The notes beneath the pieces are model-generated. The model saw only the letters and a list, made by a program, of their open reading frames with translations, ran no database searches and was not told where the DNA came from. A program made the position numbers and the translations under genes. From Maritimibacter dapengensis (GTDB taxonomy: Bacteria; Pseudomonadota; Alphaproteobacteria; Rhodobacterales; Rhodobacteraceae): a stretch of DNA of 64,000 bases. The stretch spans positions 62,001 to 126,000 of the forward strand of contig NZ_JAHUZE010000003.1 of the NCBI RefSeq assembly GCF_019218265.1. Direction: 5' to 3'. How positions within the stretch are numbered: position 1 is the stretch's first letter; each line of letters begins with the position of its first letter. Below, one piece after another: positions 53,733 through 62,442 of this stretch.

Positions 53733-54848
53733 TTAATTCAGCAAATTTACTGTTTCCTCAGCAATTGCCAAAGCCGACGTAAGCCCCGGTGATTCAATAC
53801 CGTAATGAAGGACATGCGACCCGGCACCGTGTGTCGCCGGGCCGTCGATCCGGAAATCAGGATAAAGGCCACCGGCGAGCTTCGGGCGAACACCCGCATA
53901 ACCGGGCGCAAGGTCTTCTTCTTGAATATCTGGCCAGTAATGCCGGATCGCCTCTGCGAAAGCTGCGCGGCGGGCGGGGTCGACACGGTAGTCGAGGGAA
54001 TTGGGGTCGTTGGAACCGCCCCATTCCGTGTCGGGTCCGAACTTTGCCTGCCCGCCAAGATCAAGTGTGAGGTGGACGCCGAGACCGCCTTCGCGCGGAA
54101 CCGGGTAAATAAGCCGCTTGAACGGGGCGCTGCGTGACAGGGTGAAGTAGTTCCCTTTTACATAAGCCATGTCTGGCGAGGGCGGGAATCCTTCGATCCG
54201 ATCGGTGAGTGACGCGGCCCAAAGCCCGGCCGCGTTAATGAAGCTGCGTGCGCTTAGCCGCACCGGTTCAGCGCCGCCGATGTTAAGGAGGATACGACCG
54301 CCTTCTTCGATGCGCCCGCCCTCCACGGGTGCCTGCAGTTGAAGCTGTGCGCCGTGTGCTTCTGCTTCAGTCAGCATCGCGAGCATATAGCTATGACTGT
54401 CAATGATCCCCGTCGATGGCGAATGAAGTGCTGCCGTGACCTTTCCCAGAGAAGGTTCCATCCGTCTCGCCATCTTTCCGTCGATCGGGACAAGGTCTTC
54501 CACGCCATTCTCCAACGCGCGCGCCGCGATCGAGGGGAGCTTTGCCGCCTCGTCTTCATTCGTCGCGACGATCAGCTTGCCACAACGCGCGTGCGGCACG
54601 TTGTGCTGCGCACAGAAATCATAGAGCAAGTCCCGCCCACGCCGACACAGCCGCGCCTTGATCGAGCCGGGGTCGTAGTAGATCCCGGCATGTATCACTT
54701 CCGAGTTCCGTGCGCTGGTTTCCTCTCCGAAACGCGGACCGCGCTCGAGTAGCCAAACCTCCCGCCCAGACATTGCCAACGCGCGTGCGATCGCGATGCC
54801 CACCACGCCCGCTCCGGCGACGACAACGTCGACCTCGAAAGTGTCCAT
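53733..54848 (-). CDS. FAD-dependent oxidoreductase, L-2-hydroxyglutarate oxidase (LhgO) type
   Basis: 371 residues of the DAO family: VVVAGAGVVGIAIARALAMS, then SARNSEVIHAGIYYDPGS and the ending HYGIESPGLTSALAIAEE, all typical of LhgO. It oxidises L-2-hydroxyglutarate or a similar 2-hydroxy acid. Why it sits in a polysaccharide locus is unclear; it may be unrelated to it. Confidence 0.85.
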   Translation of the reverse strand: MDTFEVDVVVAGAGVVGIAIARALAMSGREVWLLERGPRFGEETSARNSEVIHAGIYYDPGSIKARLCRRGRDLLYDFCAQHNVPHARCGKLIVATNEDEAAKLPSIAARALENGVEDLVPIDGKMARRMEPSLGKVTAALHSPSTGIIDSHSYMLAMLTEAEAHGAQLQLQAPVEGGRIEEGGRILLNIGGAEPVRLSARSFINAAGLWAASLTDRIEGFPPSPDMAYVKGNYFTLSRSAPFKRLIYPVPREGGLGVHLTLDLGGQAKFGPDTEWGGSNDPNSLDYRVDPARRAAFAEAIRHYWPDIQEEDLAPGYAGVRPKLAGGLYPDFRIDGPATHGAGSHVLHYGIESPGLTSALAIAEETVNLLN

Positions 54849-54858
54849 TGGTCAAGCT

Positions 54859-56196
54859 CTACGCTTTAGTAACATTATCGAGGGACAGTCCACGCCGAGC
54901 GATCGCGTTTCTGGTGTCAATCACCGGAACACCAAGTTCAAGTAGAGCGCTGTAGTCAACGTTGTCGTGATCCGTCGAAATTAGCACCGCATCAAATGTT
55001 GAGTGCTCTAAGTCTTTAGTATCAATAGAACGAAGTCCAACCAGATCCGGATAGTCGCGCATGGGAGGTACTTCAGGGACATGCGGATCAAGAAACTCGA
55101 CGTGAGCACCGTAACCTTTGAGGATCTCCATCAAGCGCATAGAAGGGCTTTCGCGCATGTCCGACACGTTCTTCTTGTATGCAATGCCGACAACCAGGAT
55201 CTTGGCTCTACTCAGGCCGATACCGCATTCACGATCGAGCACTTCGCGCAGTCTGGTTACGACGTAATGGGGCATGTCCGTGTTTATTTCGCCAGCCAGT
55301 TCTATGAACTTAGTGGACAATTCCAGTTCACGAGCACGCCATGTGAGGTAGAACGGATCGATCGGAATGCAATGACCGCCAAGCCCGGGCCCAGGATAGA
55401 ATGGCATGAAACCGAAGGGCTTCGTCGAAGCGCCGTCGATCACTTCCCAAACATCAATTCCCATCGCGTCGAAGATGACCTTTAGTTCATTGACCAAAGC
55501 AATGTTCACGGCTCGGAAGACGTTCTCCGCGATCTTGACTGCTTCTGCAGTTTGGGTTGTCGATACCGGGACTACCTTATCAACTACATTTTCATAGAAA
55601 GCCTGAACCAACGCGCCGGCCTCTTTGCCATCGCCTGCGACGATTTTTGGTATGGTCGCGGTTCGGTAAGACGCGTTGCCCGGGTCTTCGCGCTCCGGTG
55701 AAAAGCCCAGAAAGACAGAACTACCGACCCCGTGCCCGGAGCTCGCAATGATCGGCTTCAGGACTTCTACCGTCGTGCCTGGATAAGTTGTGGATTCCAG
55801 AACGACCAGGCTTCCTGGCGCTACGTGTTCAGCGATCACCTCGGCTGTTTGCCTAACAAACGAGAGATCCGGTTCGCGATATTTGGTCAAGGGAGTCGGA
55901 ACGCAGATTACGATCACGCCACATTTACTCAGTTCCGCAAAGTCAGTCGTCCAATCCACGCTGTCAGACGCATTCAATGCTTGAAGGTCACCCGACGCAA
56001 CCGCTTCGATGTAACTGTTACTCTCTTCGAGTTTCTCGATCTTGTCAGGAGCGACATCAAAGCCGGTAACAGGAAATCCTCGCTTCGCCGTCGTCACGGC
56101 AAGCGGCAGCCCTACGTATCCAAGCCCGATAACACCAACTCGAGCGGACTTGTGTTGGATGGAATCGAGTAATTTTTCGAAATAATTGTCGGACAA
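54859..56196 (-). CDS. UDP-sugar 6-dehydrogenase (WbpA/TuaD-like)
   Basis: 445 residues. NAD motif VGVIGLGYVGLPLAVTTAKR, then VLESTTYPGTTVEVLKP and the catalytic Cys in GPGLGGHCIPIDP. It oxidises a UDP-hexose (glucose, GlcNAc or ManNAc type) to the uronic acid, giving the polymer its negative charge. Overall length fits the UDP-N-acetylhexosamine dehydrogenase branch best. Confidence 0.92.
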   Translation of the reverse strand: MSDNYFEKLLDSIQHKSARVGVIGLGYVGLPLAVTTAKRGFPVTGFDVAPDKIEKLEESNSYIEAVASGDLQALNASDSVDWTTDFAELSKCGVIVICVPTPLTKYREPDLSFVRQTAEVIAEHVAPGSLVVLESTTYPGTTVEVLKPIIASSGHGVGSSVFLGFSPEREDPGNASYRTATIPKIVAGDGKEAGALVQAFYENVVDKVVPVSTTQTAEAVKIAENVFRAVNIALVNELKVIFDAMGIDVWEVIDGASTKPFGFMPFYPGPGLGGHCIPIDPFYLTWRARELELSTKFIELAGEINTDMPHYVVTRLREVLDRECGIGLSRAKILVVGIAYKKNVSDMRESPSMRLMEILKGYGAHVEFLDPHVPEVPPMRDYPDLVGLRSIDTKDLEHSTFDAVLISTDHDNVDYSALLELGVPVIDTRNAIARRGLSLDNVTKA

Positions 56197-56265
56197 AGTT
56201 TAGCTCCTAGAAACATGACTGACACCGGTGGTGCGAAGATGAGGTTGGTTGGATAGTTCAAATGC

Positions 56266-56790
56266 TCAAGTTGAGGCTCGCCAAGATTCATCTCGATGAA
56301 TAAACGCCTTCAAAGCATCTGTCAGACGTGTCTCAGCGAACTCAGAAATGCGATCCGAGTACGATGATGAAGAAAGCTCGGCAACGGCAAGATCAATTAC
56401 GCCCGGCAATTGAACCTCAGTTTCTGCAACGTAAATCCCGGCGCGTTCACCGATGTTTTGAACGGTGGTGTATTGGTGATCATTCCGCGTCTCCCGCAGA
56501 TGGCCACGTCGTGGCATGATGACAATTGGTTTGGCCAACTGGAGGGCCGTTAGAATTGATCCCATACCGGCATGCGAGACAATCAAGTCGGCTTGTTCAA
56601 AACGGTTGCCGTACTCGTCGGGGGTCAATTTATCGACCCATTCAAAGTTCCGAGGCCGGTAGCTCTCAGCACCTTCGCTCGTTATCTGGCCAAAGACGGT
56701 GTCCGCATTCGATGCACCACCGGCCCATTCGTCGACCGCGCGCACTAGGCGGTCGAATGGTTCATGGGTCCCAATGGTCAAGAATATCAA
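56266..56790 (-). CDS. Glycosyltransferase catalytic subunit, PssE/Alg13-like
   Basis: 174 residues, the C-terminal half of a GT28-type enzyme: IFLTIGTHEPFDRLVRAVDE at the N-terminus and ADLIVSHAGMGSILTALQLA, the nucleotide-sugar site. It should work with the Alg14-like protein encoded just upstream. It starts with TTG at 56790 in a TTGA overlap with the upstream stop, eight bases after GGGAG; the longer frame upstream lies inside the partner gene. Confidence 0.82.
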   Translation of the reverse strand: MIFLTIGTHEPFDRLVRAVDEWAGGASNADTVFGQITSEGAESYRPRNFEWVDKLTPDEYGNRFEQADLIVSHAGMGSILTALQLAKPIVIMPRRGHLRETRNDHQYTTVQNIGERAGIYVAETEVQLPGVIDLAVAELSSSSYSDRISEFAETRLTDALKAFIHRDESWRAST

Positions 56791-57260
56791 AGCACAGCTC
56801 CCAGAAAATCCGGACCGTCGGGAGAGGCCAAGTGTTCCCACTGCGTGAGCCAGAGATCAGCATAGGGGCGCGCTTGCCTACCGGACAAAGACATTTCCGC
56901 CCCGTTTGCAATGCTGTCAATCCAAATGGTTCGAGCGCCAAACAAACGACCGAGACGCAAGGCGAAATATCCAGGCGCGGCCCCGGTCGTGACGACAACT
57001 TCAGGACGAATGCGAATGAACACAATCAGAAGTTCGATCAACTGCTTCACCAATCTGGCTTTCTGCCAACGATTGGCTTCGGTAATCAGGCAAAACCCAG
57101 CCTCATCCAAACGTTCATGCTTTCTTATGACCTTTTCCAGACCTGCGTCCGTCGTGACATACGTCACTACGCAATCGTCCCACGCTGGGCGGAGCCTCAT
57201 AAGCTGCACCCAATGGCCCCCCGCCGAAGAAACCGCCAATACATGATTTCTCCGTGTCAT
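56787..57260 (-). CDS. Glycosyltransferase membrane subunit, PssD/Alg14-like
   Basis: 157 residues: HVLAVSSAGGHWVQLMRLRP at the start and VVVTTGAAPGYFALRLGRLF in the middle, the donor/acceptor and membrane-association parts of the split Alg13/Alg14 type. Hydrophobic helix at about 75-90 suggests membrane binding. Overlaps both neighbours, so three genes are translationally coupled. Confidence 0.85.
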   Translation of the reverse strand: MTRRNHVLAVSSAGGHWVQLMRLRPAWDDCVVTYVTTDAGLEKVIRKHERLDEAGFCLITEANRWQKARLVKQLIELLIVFIRIRPEVVVTTGAAPGYFALRLGRLFGARTIWIDSIANGAEMSLSGRQARPYADLWLTQWEHLASPDGPDFLGAVL

Positions 57261-57991
57261 CTCGCACTGGCTCCAGCCGCGTTGTCGAAGAGATCACCAA
57301 ACCGCATGATAGCGAAGTCATGTTTGTCTGCAAAATCCAGAAGTGCGCCTGTCAGTGAAATAACGTAGTCTTTGTGGCCCTCTGGATTAGGGCCTCTGAG
57401 AGGCCTTTCAAAATCATGCATGAGAATGACACCACCACCTTGGGACTGCACGTCTTTCAGAACATCTTTTACCGGCCGGGGAGCCCAACTGTCGCGGCTG
57501 TCGATGGTCCAAAAAGCAAGTCGATCCCTGACACGGCTCGCGTAGATGAGACTACCGAGCGTGATTTTTCCGAAGGGTGGGCGGAACAAGTGCGTTTGAA
57601 TCCCAATGCCTTTTAAGTCTTCGCGTCCCGCCATTACGTCACGGATCGAGCGAACAGGTGGGGTCTGCCAAGCATTGGTATGATGTCTGGTATGGCTCCC
57701 GATTTCATGTCCGGAATCGTGCAATTTCAGAGCGAAATCACTGTGGTTCGTGGCGTTTTCACCGATTAGAAAAAAGGTGGCACGAGCGTTCCGGGCTTCG
57801 AGAAAGTCCGCAAGATTTGAACTGAAGGATTCAGATGGCCCGTCGTCGAACGTCAATACTATCGCGCGCTTTTGTGCGCATAGTTGTCGCAGCGACCTCG
57901 TCTGCACACGGCGTACGACCCAGGGCACGAAGTACCAAAGGCTGCTCGCAAACACCACCGCGAGAGCAACTATGAGGATTAGATCCAACAT
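57257..57991 (-). CDS. Polysaccharide deacetylase (NodB fold)
   Basis: 244 residues with an N-terminal membrane anchor (about 3-25) and a NodB domain. Motif 1 is VLTFDDGPSES (Asp49, Asp50), motif 2 is GSHTRHH (His100, His104), and motif 3 is FRPPFGKIT. It removes acetyl groups from N-acetyl sugars, probably on the exopolysaccharide in the periplasm. The start at 57991 follows AGGGGA. Confidence 0.9.
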   Translation of the reverse strand: MLDLILIVALAVVFASSLWYFVPWVVRRVQTRSLRQLCAQKRAIVLTFDDGPSESFSSNLADFLEARNARATFFLIGENATNHSDFALKLHDSGHEIGSHTRHHTNAWQTPPVRSIRDVMAGREDLKGIGIQTHLFRPPFGKITLGSLIYASRVRDRLAFWTIDSRDSWAPRPVKDVLKDVQSQGGGVILMHDFERPLRGPNPEGHKDYVISLTGALLDFADKHDFAIMRFGDLFDNAAGASAR

Positions 57992-58313
57992 GCAGGTCCC
58001 CTGCCGTCCTCTGCCCATACCCCAACGTCACAAGTGTCGTTTCGGCACCCAATACGTCAAGGCTTATTTCAACAATTATGCACGGCTGAAACGATGTTTC
58101 GAAGTTGGCGTTTCGCGGAACACGACAATCCGGAAATTACCGCGAAGTCGTTGAATTTCGGGGATCAATTAGCGTTATTCCCGCTGGTACCGGCAAATTC
58201 CCTATGGCCACGGCCACCACCGCTTCGGCAACCGCGAAGGCCTTCCGACAAGCAACTTCGAATGCGCTGCAACTTGGCTTGCACCGACCTGCGGGCCGGG
58301 GCAAAGCTACCAT
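57992..58313. other. Divergent intergenic region, deacetylase operon and rhomboid
   Basis: 322 bases with no convincing gene; short open frames on both strands lack ribosome sites and family motifs. Contains promoters for both directions presumably, but I cannot assign boxes with confidence. Confidence 0.45.
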
Positions 58314-58976
58314 ATGGGTTCCCGACAAAAACACGTCCCTCCCCTTGGCGCCGCAATCGTCGCGCTGGTTTTAGCGAACGTCGGGATTGAACTTGTTTTG
58401 ACTGCAGCCGACTACGGTGTGTTAGGGACTCAACGCTGGCGGGCTATCGCCTATCAGAACGGTGCTTTCTGGGCAGGATTGCTGCATGATTGGCGACCCA
58501 ACTTCCCAGCTCAACCCTGGACGATGTTCCTCAGCTACTCTTTGTTGCACAGCGGGCCGGTCCATATGATCGGAAATATGCTCGTTCTGTGGGTCGTCGG
58601 TCGGATCCTACGACTTCGTTTGGGTGTGAAGGGGTTTTTCTTCGTCTATCTCGTCTCGGCGGTCGGAGGCGCGCTTCTGTTCGGTTTATTGACCTCCAGC
58701 CCGCAACCGATGGTTGGCGCGTCTGGTGCATTGTTCGGCCTCGTCGGGACGTGGCAATACTGGCGCTGGTCGGGGCGCCGCAGGGCTCGGCGCAGTCTTC
58801 GACCTGTCCTTCAAACGATCGCCGTGCTGGTTGCGTTGAACGCAGTCGTCTGGGTGCTTCAGGGCGGACTACTCGCGTGGGAGACCCACCTCGGCGGCTT
58901 CGTCGCCGGCTGGCTGGCCGCCGCACTCATCGAATGGAAACGCGGCGGGCCGCTAAGACGTCGCCACGTCGCGTGA
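58314..58976 (+). CDS. Rhomboid-family intramembrane serine protease
   Basis: 220 residues, six membrane helices. The catalytic dyad is Ser137 in GASGALFGL and His192 in ETHLGGFVAGW; HMIGNMLVLW (84-93) is the oxyanion-side block. A stretch of about 30 residues precedes the first helix only weakly, so it is a compact form. It cuts membrane helices; the substrate is unknown. It lies just before two VPLPA-CTERM genes (convergent), with a shared terminator. Confidence 0.9.
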   Translation: MGSRQKHVPPLGAAIVALVLANVGIELVLTAADYGVLGTQRWRAIAYQNGAFWAGLLHDWRPNFPAQPWTMFLSYSLLHSGPVHMIGNMLVLWVVGRILRLRLGVKGFFFVYLVSAVGGALLFGLLTSSPQPMVGASGALFGLVGTWQYWRWSGRRRARRSLRPVLQTIAVLVALNAVVWVLQGGLLAWETHLGGFVAGWLAAALIEWKRGGPLRRRHVA

Positions 58977-59007
58977 ACGTATTAAGTCGCTTCAACGCAC
59001 AAACAAA

Positions 59008-59031
59008 AAGGCGGCCCATGAGGGCCGCCTT
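59008..59031. terminator. Bidirectional terminator between rhomboid and VPLPA-CTERM gene
   Basis: AAGGCGGCCC-ATGA-GGGCCGCCTT, a ten-base-pair stem with a four-base loop; the A-run before it acts as a T-run for the opposite strand. Confidence 0.85.
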
Positions 59032-59052
59032 CCTGCAAACTTTGCTAGACCG

Positions 59053-59601
59053 TCAGGCCGACTTGCGACGCCGCAGGAACCCGAAAGCTCCCAATGCAGA
59101 AAGCAGGAGCACGCCACCCGCAGGCACTGGCACTGCCGACATTCCCGTGTCGAAGAAGGTTATATGTGACACGCCCTTACGCTCCGGCGTCACCCAGGAC
59201 ATGCCGAGCGCCTCGTCTGCCGTCAGGTCGGTGTACAGATAGTATCCGTTGCCGGCCTTCACGGCGAACGCCGTGATTTTCGGGTCGCTCCCCGTTGGCG
59301 TGTAGGTCCATGAGCCGGCGATGATCTCGGACCCGTTCTTCGTTTCGGTCACTTTGAACTTGAACTCGTCTCCGGTGATCGACGGGAAACGCGTGCTCAC
59401 CTCCGACAAGGTCAGGCTAGCGCCGAATTTCACGATCGTCGGCGAGCCGTCAGGATCGCCGAGCAAGGTGCAAGCGCTAAAGCCGCCCTTGCCTCCCTCG
59501 CATTCTTTTCCGTCATAGTACTTCATGACTGCCGCAGATGCGGCACCTACCGTCATCATCCCGATCAGGGATGACGCGATAGCGGTCTTCATTGCATTCA
59601 T
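59053..59601 (-). CDS. VPLPA-CTERM sorting-signal protein 1
   Basis: About 182 residues: signal peptide (MNAMKTAIASSLIGMMTVGA, ending ASA), a small beta-rich domain with two Cys (KECEGGK, SACTLLG), and a C-terminal VPVPAGGVLLLSALGAFGFL-type sorting signal followed by RRRKSA. VPLPA-CTERM proteins are processed by exosortase and exported to the envelope with exopolysaccharide. Start uncertain between 59601 and 59610. A paralogue follows upstream at 59779. Confidence 0.85.
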   Translation of the reverse strand: MNAMKTAIASSLIGMMTVGAASAAVMKYYDGKECEGGKGGFSACTLLGDPDGSPTIVKFGASLTLSEVSTRFPSITGDEFKFKVTETKNGSEIIAGSWTYTPTGSDPKITAFAVKAGNGYYLYTDLTADEALGMSWVTPERKGVSHITFFDTGMSAVPVPAGGVLLLSALGAFGFLRRRKSA

Positions 59602-59731
59602 AATAGTCATTCCTACCCCCAGTAGAAAATCAAACACTCTACAAGCCTAATACTTAGCGTCTTTTTTTTGTTCAGTCACTGATTCTCTGCAATAGCGTGA
59701 ATGCGAGTCAATACAGGATAACCCAACGAAA

Positions 59732-59755
59732 ACGGGCGGCTAATATGCCGCCCGT
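59732..59755 (-). terminator. Terminator after VPLPA-CTERM gene 2
   Basis: ACGGGCGGC-ATATTA-GCCGCCCGT on the minus strand, followed by TTTTCG. Confidence 0.75.
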
Positions 59756-59778
59756 GCTCAGTAGATAAGTCTGCGTAA

Positions 59779-60366
59779 TCAGGCCCCGCGGCGACGTCGC
59801 AGGATCCCGAAAGCACCCAATGCCGAAAGCAGAAGCACGCCACCGGCTGGCAGAGGAACTGCAGCCGAGATGTCCGGAGAGCTGCCGCCACCGGTGTCAG
59901 TAACCCTTGCGAAGAAGTTGATCACACGGAGCTTGTCACCGCCCGGCGACCAGAAGCCACCTACCGTGCCGTCTTTGTTCAGATCGGACGCGATCATCCC
60001 GCCACCAGGCGTGTTGAGAAGCATTGCCGTGATGATCGGGTCACCTTCGCCCGGCGTGTAAGTCCACTTGCCGGCCAGTGCATTACCGTGCTTGCGGTGG
60101 GTCACCTCGAATTTGAACTCGCTTCCGTCAAGCGACGCGAAAAGCGGGTTTGCGCGGCGAAGCGAGAACTCGGTCGTCCCACGCATGTTCACATTGAACA
60201 TGATCGCAGCCGTCGAGTCGTCGAACGTGCACGAATTGTATGCTGCGCCCGTGCCGCAATGCTGACCATCGAATTTCGTGACAGTTACTGCAGAAGCGGG
60301 AGCGGTCGATACCAAAGCGGCGAACGCGGCTGCGACAGCCGATTTCACCATAAATCCAATCTTCAT
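59779..60366 (-). CDS. VPLPA-CTERM sorting-signal protein 2
   Basis: 195 residues: signal peptide (about 1-26, ending APASA), the same domain layout as protein 1 (KFDGQHCGTG, SCTFDDS, DGSEFKFEVTHRKHG, GKWTYTPGEGDP) and C-terminal VPLPAGGVLLLSALGAFGIL followed by RRRRGA. It is a clear paralogue of protein 1 with matching GSWTYTP/GKWTYTP and DEFKFKV/SEFKFEV blocks. Starts at 60366 after GGAAAG. Confidence 0.88.
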   Translation of the reverse strand: MKIGFMVKSAVAAAFAALVSTAPASAVTVTKFDGQHCGTGAAYNSCTFDDSTAAIMFNVNMRGTTEFSLRRANPLFASLDGSEFKFEVTHRKHGNALAGKWTYTPGEGDPIITAMLLNTPGGGMIASDLNKDGTVGGFWSPGGDKLRVINFFARVTDTGGGSSPDISAAVPLPAGGVLLLSALGAFGILRRRRGA

Positions 60367-60717
60367 TTCTTTCCCCAATTCCAAACTCTACCCCATCCTT
60401 GCCTTGTTCTTAGCACAATTCCGCCGAAAAGGGAAATGTTCCAAAGAAGAATAGGTCACCTGTGATTCTCCGATCACATCCAGTCGCTTCAATATGGAAG
60501 TGATTCGGAGTTTTCATTGTAATTTCATATGCGTAGTCTGGAAGCAAGGAATACTAATGTCGCTGCTTTGGAAACAATGATAGTCCATTCCGGGGATCGA
60601 TCACCGGCGCTCCCGAGAAGCCGTGTTCGAAAAACATTGTTTCCGGTAAGCAAAAATTGGCGCACGTGTCGTCATGCCGATGAGTCGGTCAAACCGCATC
60701 TTGAATCGGACGTCGAG
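60367..60717. other. Intergenic region upstream of VPLPA-CTERM gene 2
   Basis: 351 bases, no supported gene. An inverted repeat TGTGAT-TCTCCG-ATCACA is at 60461-60478, about 95 bases upstream of VPLPA gene 2. It resembles a CRP-like site but its half-site spacing (TGTGA-N8-TCACA) is two bases wider than the classical CRP site. A plus-strand open frame through here is a shadow of the GT2 gene downstream. Confidence 0.45.
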
Positions 60718-61602
60718 CTAGATCGATCCACCGACGGCCTGGGCCAACATCCACCGCATACGGGTGACCCGAAGCCGAAACAATGTCACGACCGCCCTCG
60801 TCGTTTCACCGACGCCGTCAAGTTTCTGACAGGTCAAGACCTTTGGCAGATGCACGAACGCACTGAACGGCATCCCCAGTGCACGAACGCCCCACGCAAG
60901 TCGCGATTTCCCGGAAGCCTCATGTGTCGCAAAAAGCTCACGTGTCATCCGATTCCACTTGTGCCGGAGAGCCTTCCAGTCGGAACGCGACGGGTGTCCG
61001 ACAACCATATCGTCCCGATAAATCAGCGAGCACCCTTTCGCCACCGCCCGCGTGCTCCATTCCAGGTCTTCGGATACCCCATTACGGAATGGGCCGACCT
61101 TATTGAATACGGTTCTGTTGGTGACGAGATTGCCGGCACCCGTGAAACCCATCTCCTCGATATAGCGTCGAAAATTGAATCCGAAGACCGCCTCGAACCC
61201 TTCAGCACCACTTCGCGGAGGCGGTGTTTCATCGAATACGTCGACACGTCCTCCGATGAGGTCGGCGAGTGGGGCAACTGCTCGTGCCGTCGCGATCCAG
61301 TCCGGCGCTGCCACGCAATCAGCGTCTAAGAAGAAGAGAAGTTCAGCGTCGGTTTCAGCCACACCGAGATTTCGTGCTGCCGCCGCGCCCTTTTCGTTTT
61401 CAACGAGGAACTGAACTTCGGGGTAGGCAGCTCGAACTTCATCGAGAGACTGCGTCGATCCGTTGTCGACAACGACGATTTCGACACCAGCGCGGTCGTT
61501 CTGACGAAGCGCCGCGAGACAACGTTCCAACCGCATTACATCGTTGAAGTGCGGGATAATGACGGCAGCGTCGATAGCGGCGTCAGTAATATCCGTATCC
61601 AT
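60718..61602 (-). CDS. Glycosyltransferase family 2
   Basis: 294 residues, GT-A fold: VIIPHFNDVMRLERCLAALR, then IVVVDNGSTQSLDEV and the DxD-type metal site in LLFFLDADCVAAPDW. Acceptor-side block GVSEDLEWSTRAVAKG. It adds a sugar to the lipid-linked repeat unit. Starts inside the last codons of the CpsD gene, overlapping it by 20 bases. Confidence 0.9.
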   Translation of the reverse strand: MDTDITDAAIDAAVIIPHFNDVMRLERCLAALRQNDRAGVEIVVVDNGSTQSLDEVRAAYPEVQFLVENEKGAAAARNLGVAETDAELLFFLDADCVAAPDWIATARAVAPLADLIGGRVDVFDETPPPRSGAEGFEAVFGFNFRRYIEEMGFTGAGNLVTNRTVFNKVGPFRNGVSEDLEWSTRAVAKGCSLIYRDDMVVGHPSRSDWKALRHKWNRMTRELFATHEASGKSRLAWGVRALGMPFSAFVHLPKVLTCQKLDGVGETTRAVVTLFRLRVTRMRWMLAQAVGGSI

Positions 61603-62407
61603 AGGCGTCGTCCGTGTATCGGCACTGGTTCAAAACGACGCCCAGCACATTCGTCAATTCTGCGATCTGTCGCTCTGCCACATCAATCTGCTTGATGGTC
61701 GTATGCTCGGCCTGGGCCAGGAGGATTGCGCAATCCACGTTGTTCAGGAACCCGAAATTGTCGTCAGCGGCCTGGAGCGGTGGCATGTCGAAGAGCATCA
61801 GATCGGGCTGATATGTATCCTGCAGGACGGTAAGTGCATCCTTGGTCGTCTCGGATTGAAGTATTTCCGAGGAATTCTCGACTGGCCCGTTATTGAGCCC
61901 AAGCGCGACATTGTCTCCCAGCCGAACCCCGTGACCGGAAAACTCCAAACGGCCTTGAAGCACGTCTGCCATCGTGTGTTGCGGCTTCAACCCGAACTTT
62001 GACGCCAATTGCGGGCGCCGCAGGTCGAGGTCCAGCACCATCGTGCGGAAATCCGTTCTACGGCCAAAACTGAAGGCAAGGTTCGCCGCCATTGTCGTCT
62101 TGCCGCAGCCACTGTCGGGCGAAACGATGGCGACGCGTTTCCATCCATTCGCGCGGGTTTGTTGCAGAATGCGTGTGCGCAACATGTCGAAAGGCGCAGC
62201 CTCGTGACCACCAGCCTGTGCATGAAGGTGGTTGTCCCGGACCACCTGCGAGGAAACCGACACCTGTTCCAAAGCGGTCCAGATATCCGTCAGATCGTTC
62301 GATTTTGGCGCGACTGTGGTTTTCTTCGCTGTCTTGACGGCATCCGACGCGTTCGCGGTCTCTCGCTGCAAACGGGCCTTTTCGATTGCCGACTGAAGTT
62401 TTTCCAT
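61583..62407 (-). CDS. CpsD/CapB-type tyrosine kinase (Wzc-like cytoplasmic part)
   Basis: 274 residues, a P-loop BY-kinase: Walker A VSPDSGCGKTTMAANLAF (about 96-112), Walker A' MVLDLDLRRPQ and Walker B LMLFDMPPLQAAD. The C-terminus is a short Tyr cluster (RYTDDAYGYGYY) that would be autophosphorylated. It works with the Wzz-like protein encoded upstream to set chain length and export. Confidence 0.9.
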   Translation of the reverse strand: MEKLQSAIEKARLQRETANASDAVKTAKKTTVAPKSNDLTDIWTALEQVSVSSQVVRDNHLHAQAGGHEAAPFDMLRTRILQQTRANGWKRVAIVSPDSGCGKTTMAANLAFSFGRRTDFRTMVLDLDLRRPQLASKFGLKPQHTMADVLQGRLEFSGHGVRLGDNVALGLNNGPVENSSEILQSETTKDALTVLQDTYQPDLMLFDMPPLQAADDNFGFLNNVDCAILLAQAEHTTIKQIDVAERQIAELTNVLGVVLNQCRYTDDAYGYGYY

Positions 62408-62442
62408 TCCCGTGTCTTCCTTCGTTTACGATCGGCTGGCTA

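Noticed and set aside
60461-60478. CRP site upstream of VPLPA gene 2
   Set aside because: The symmetry is good, but the spacing between TGTGA and TCACA is eight bases, not six, so I list it only as an inverted repeat.
60529-61329. Plus-strand open frame of 266 codons
   Set aside because: Mostly antisense to the GT2 gene, no ribosome site, no motif.
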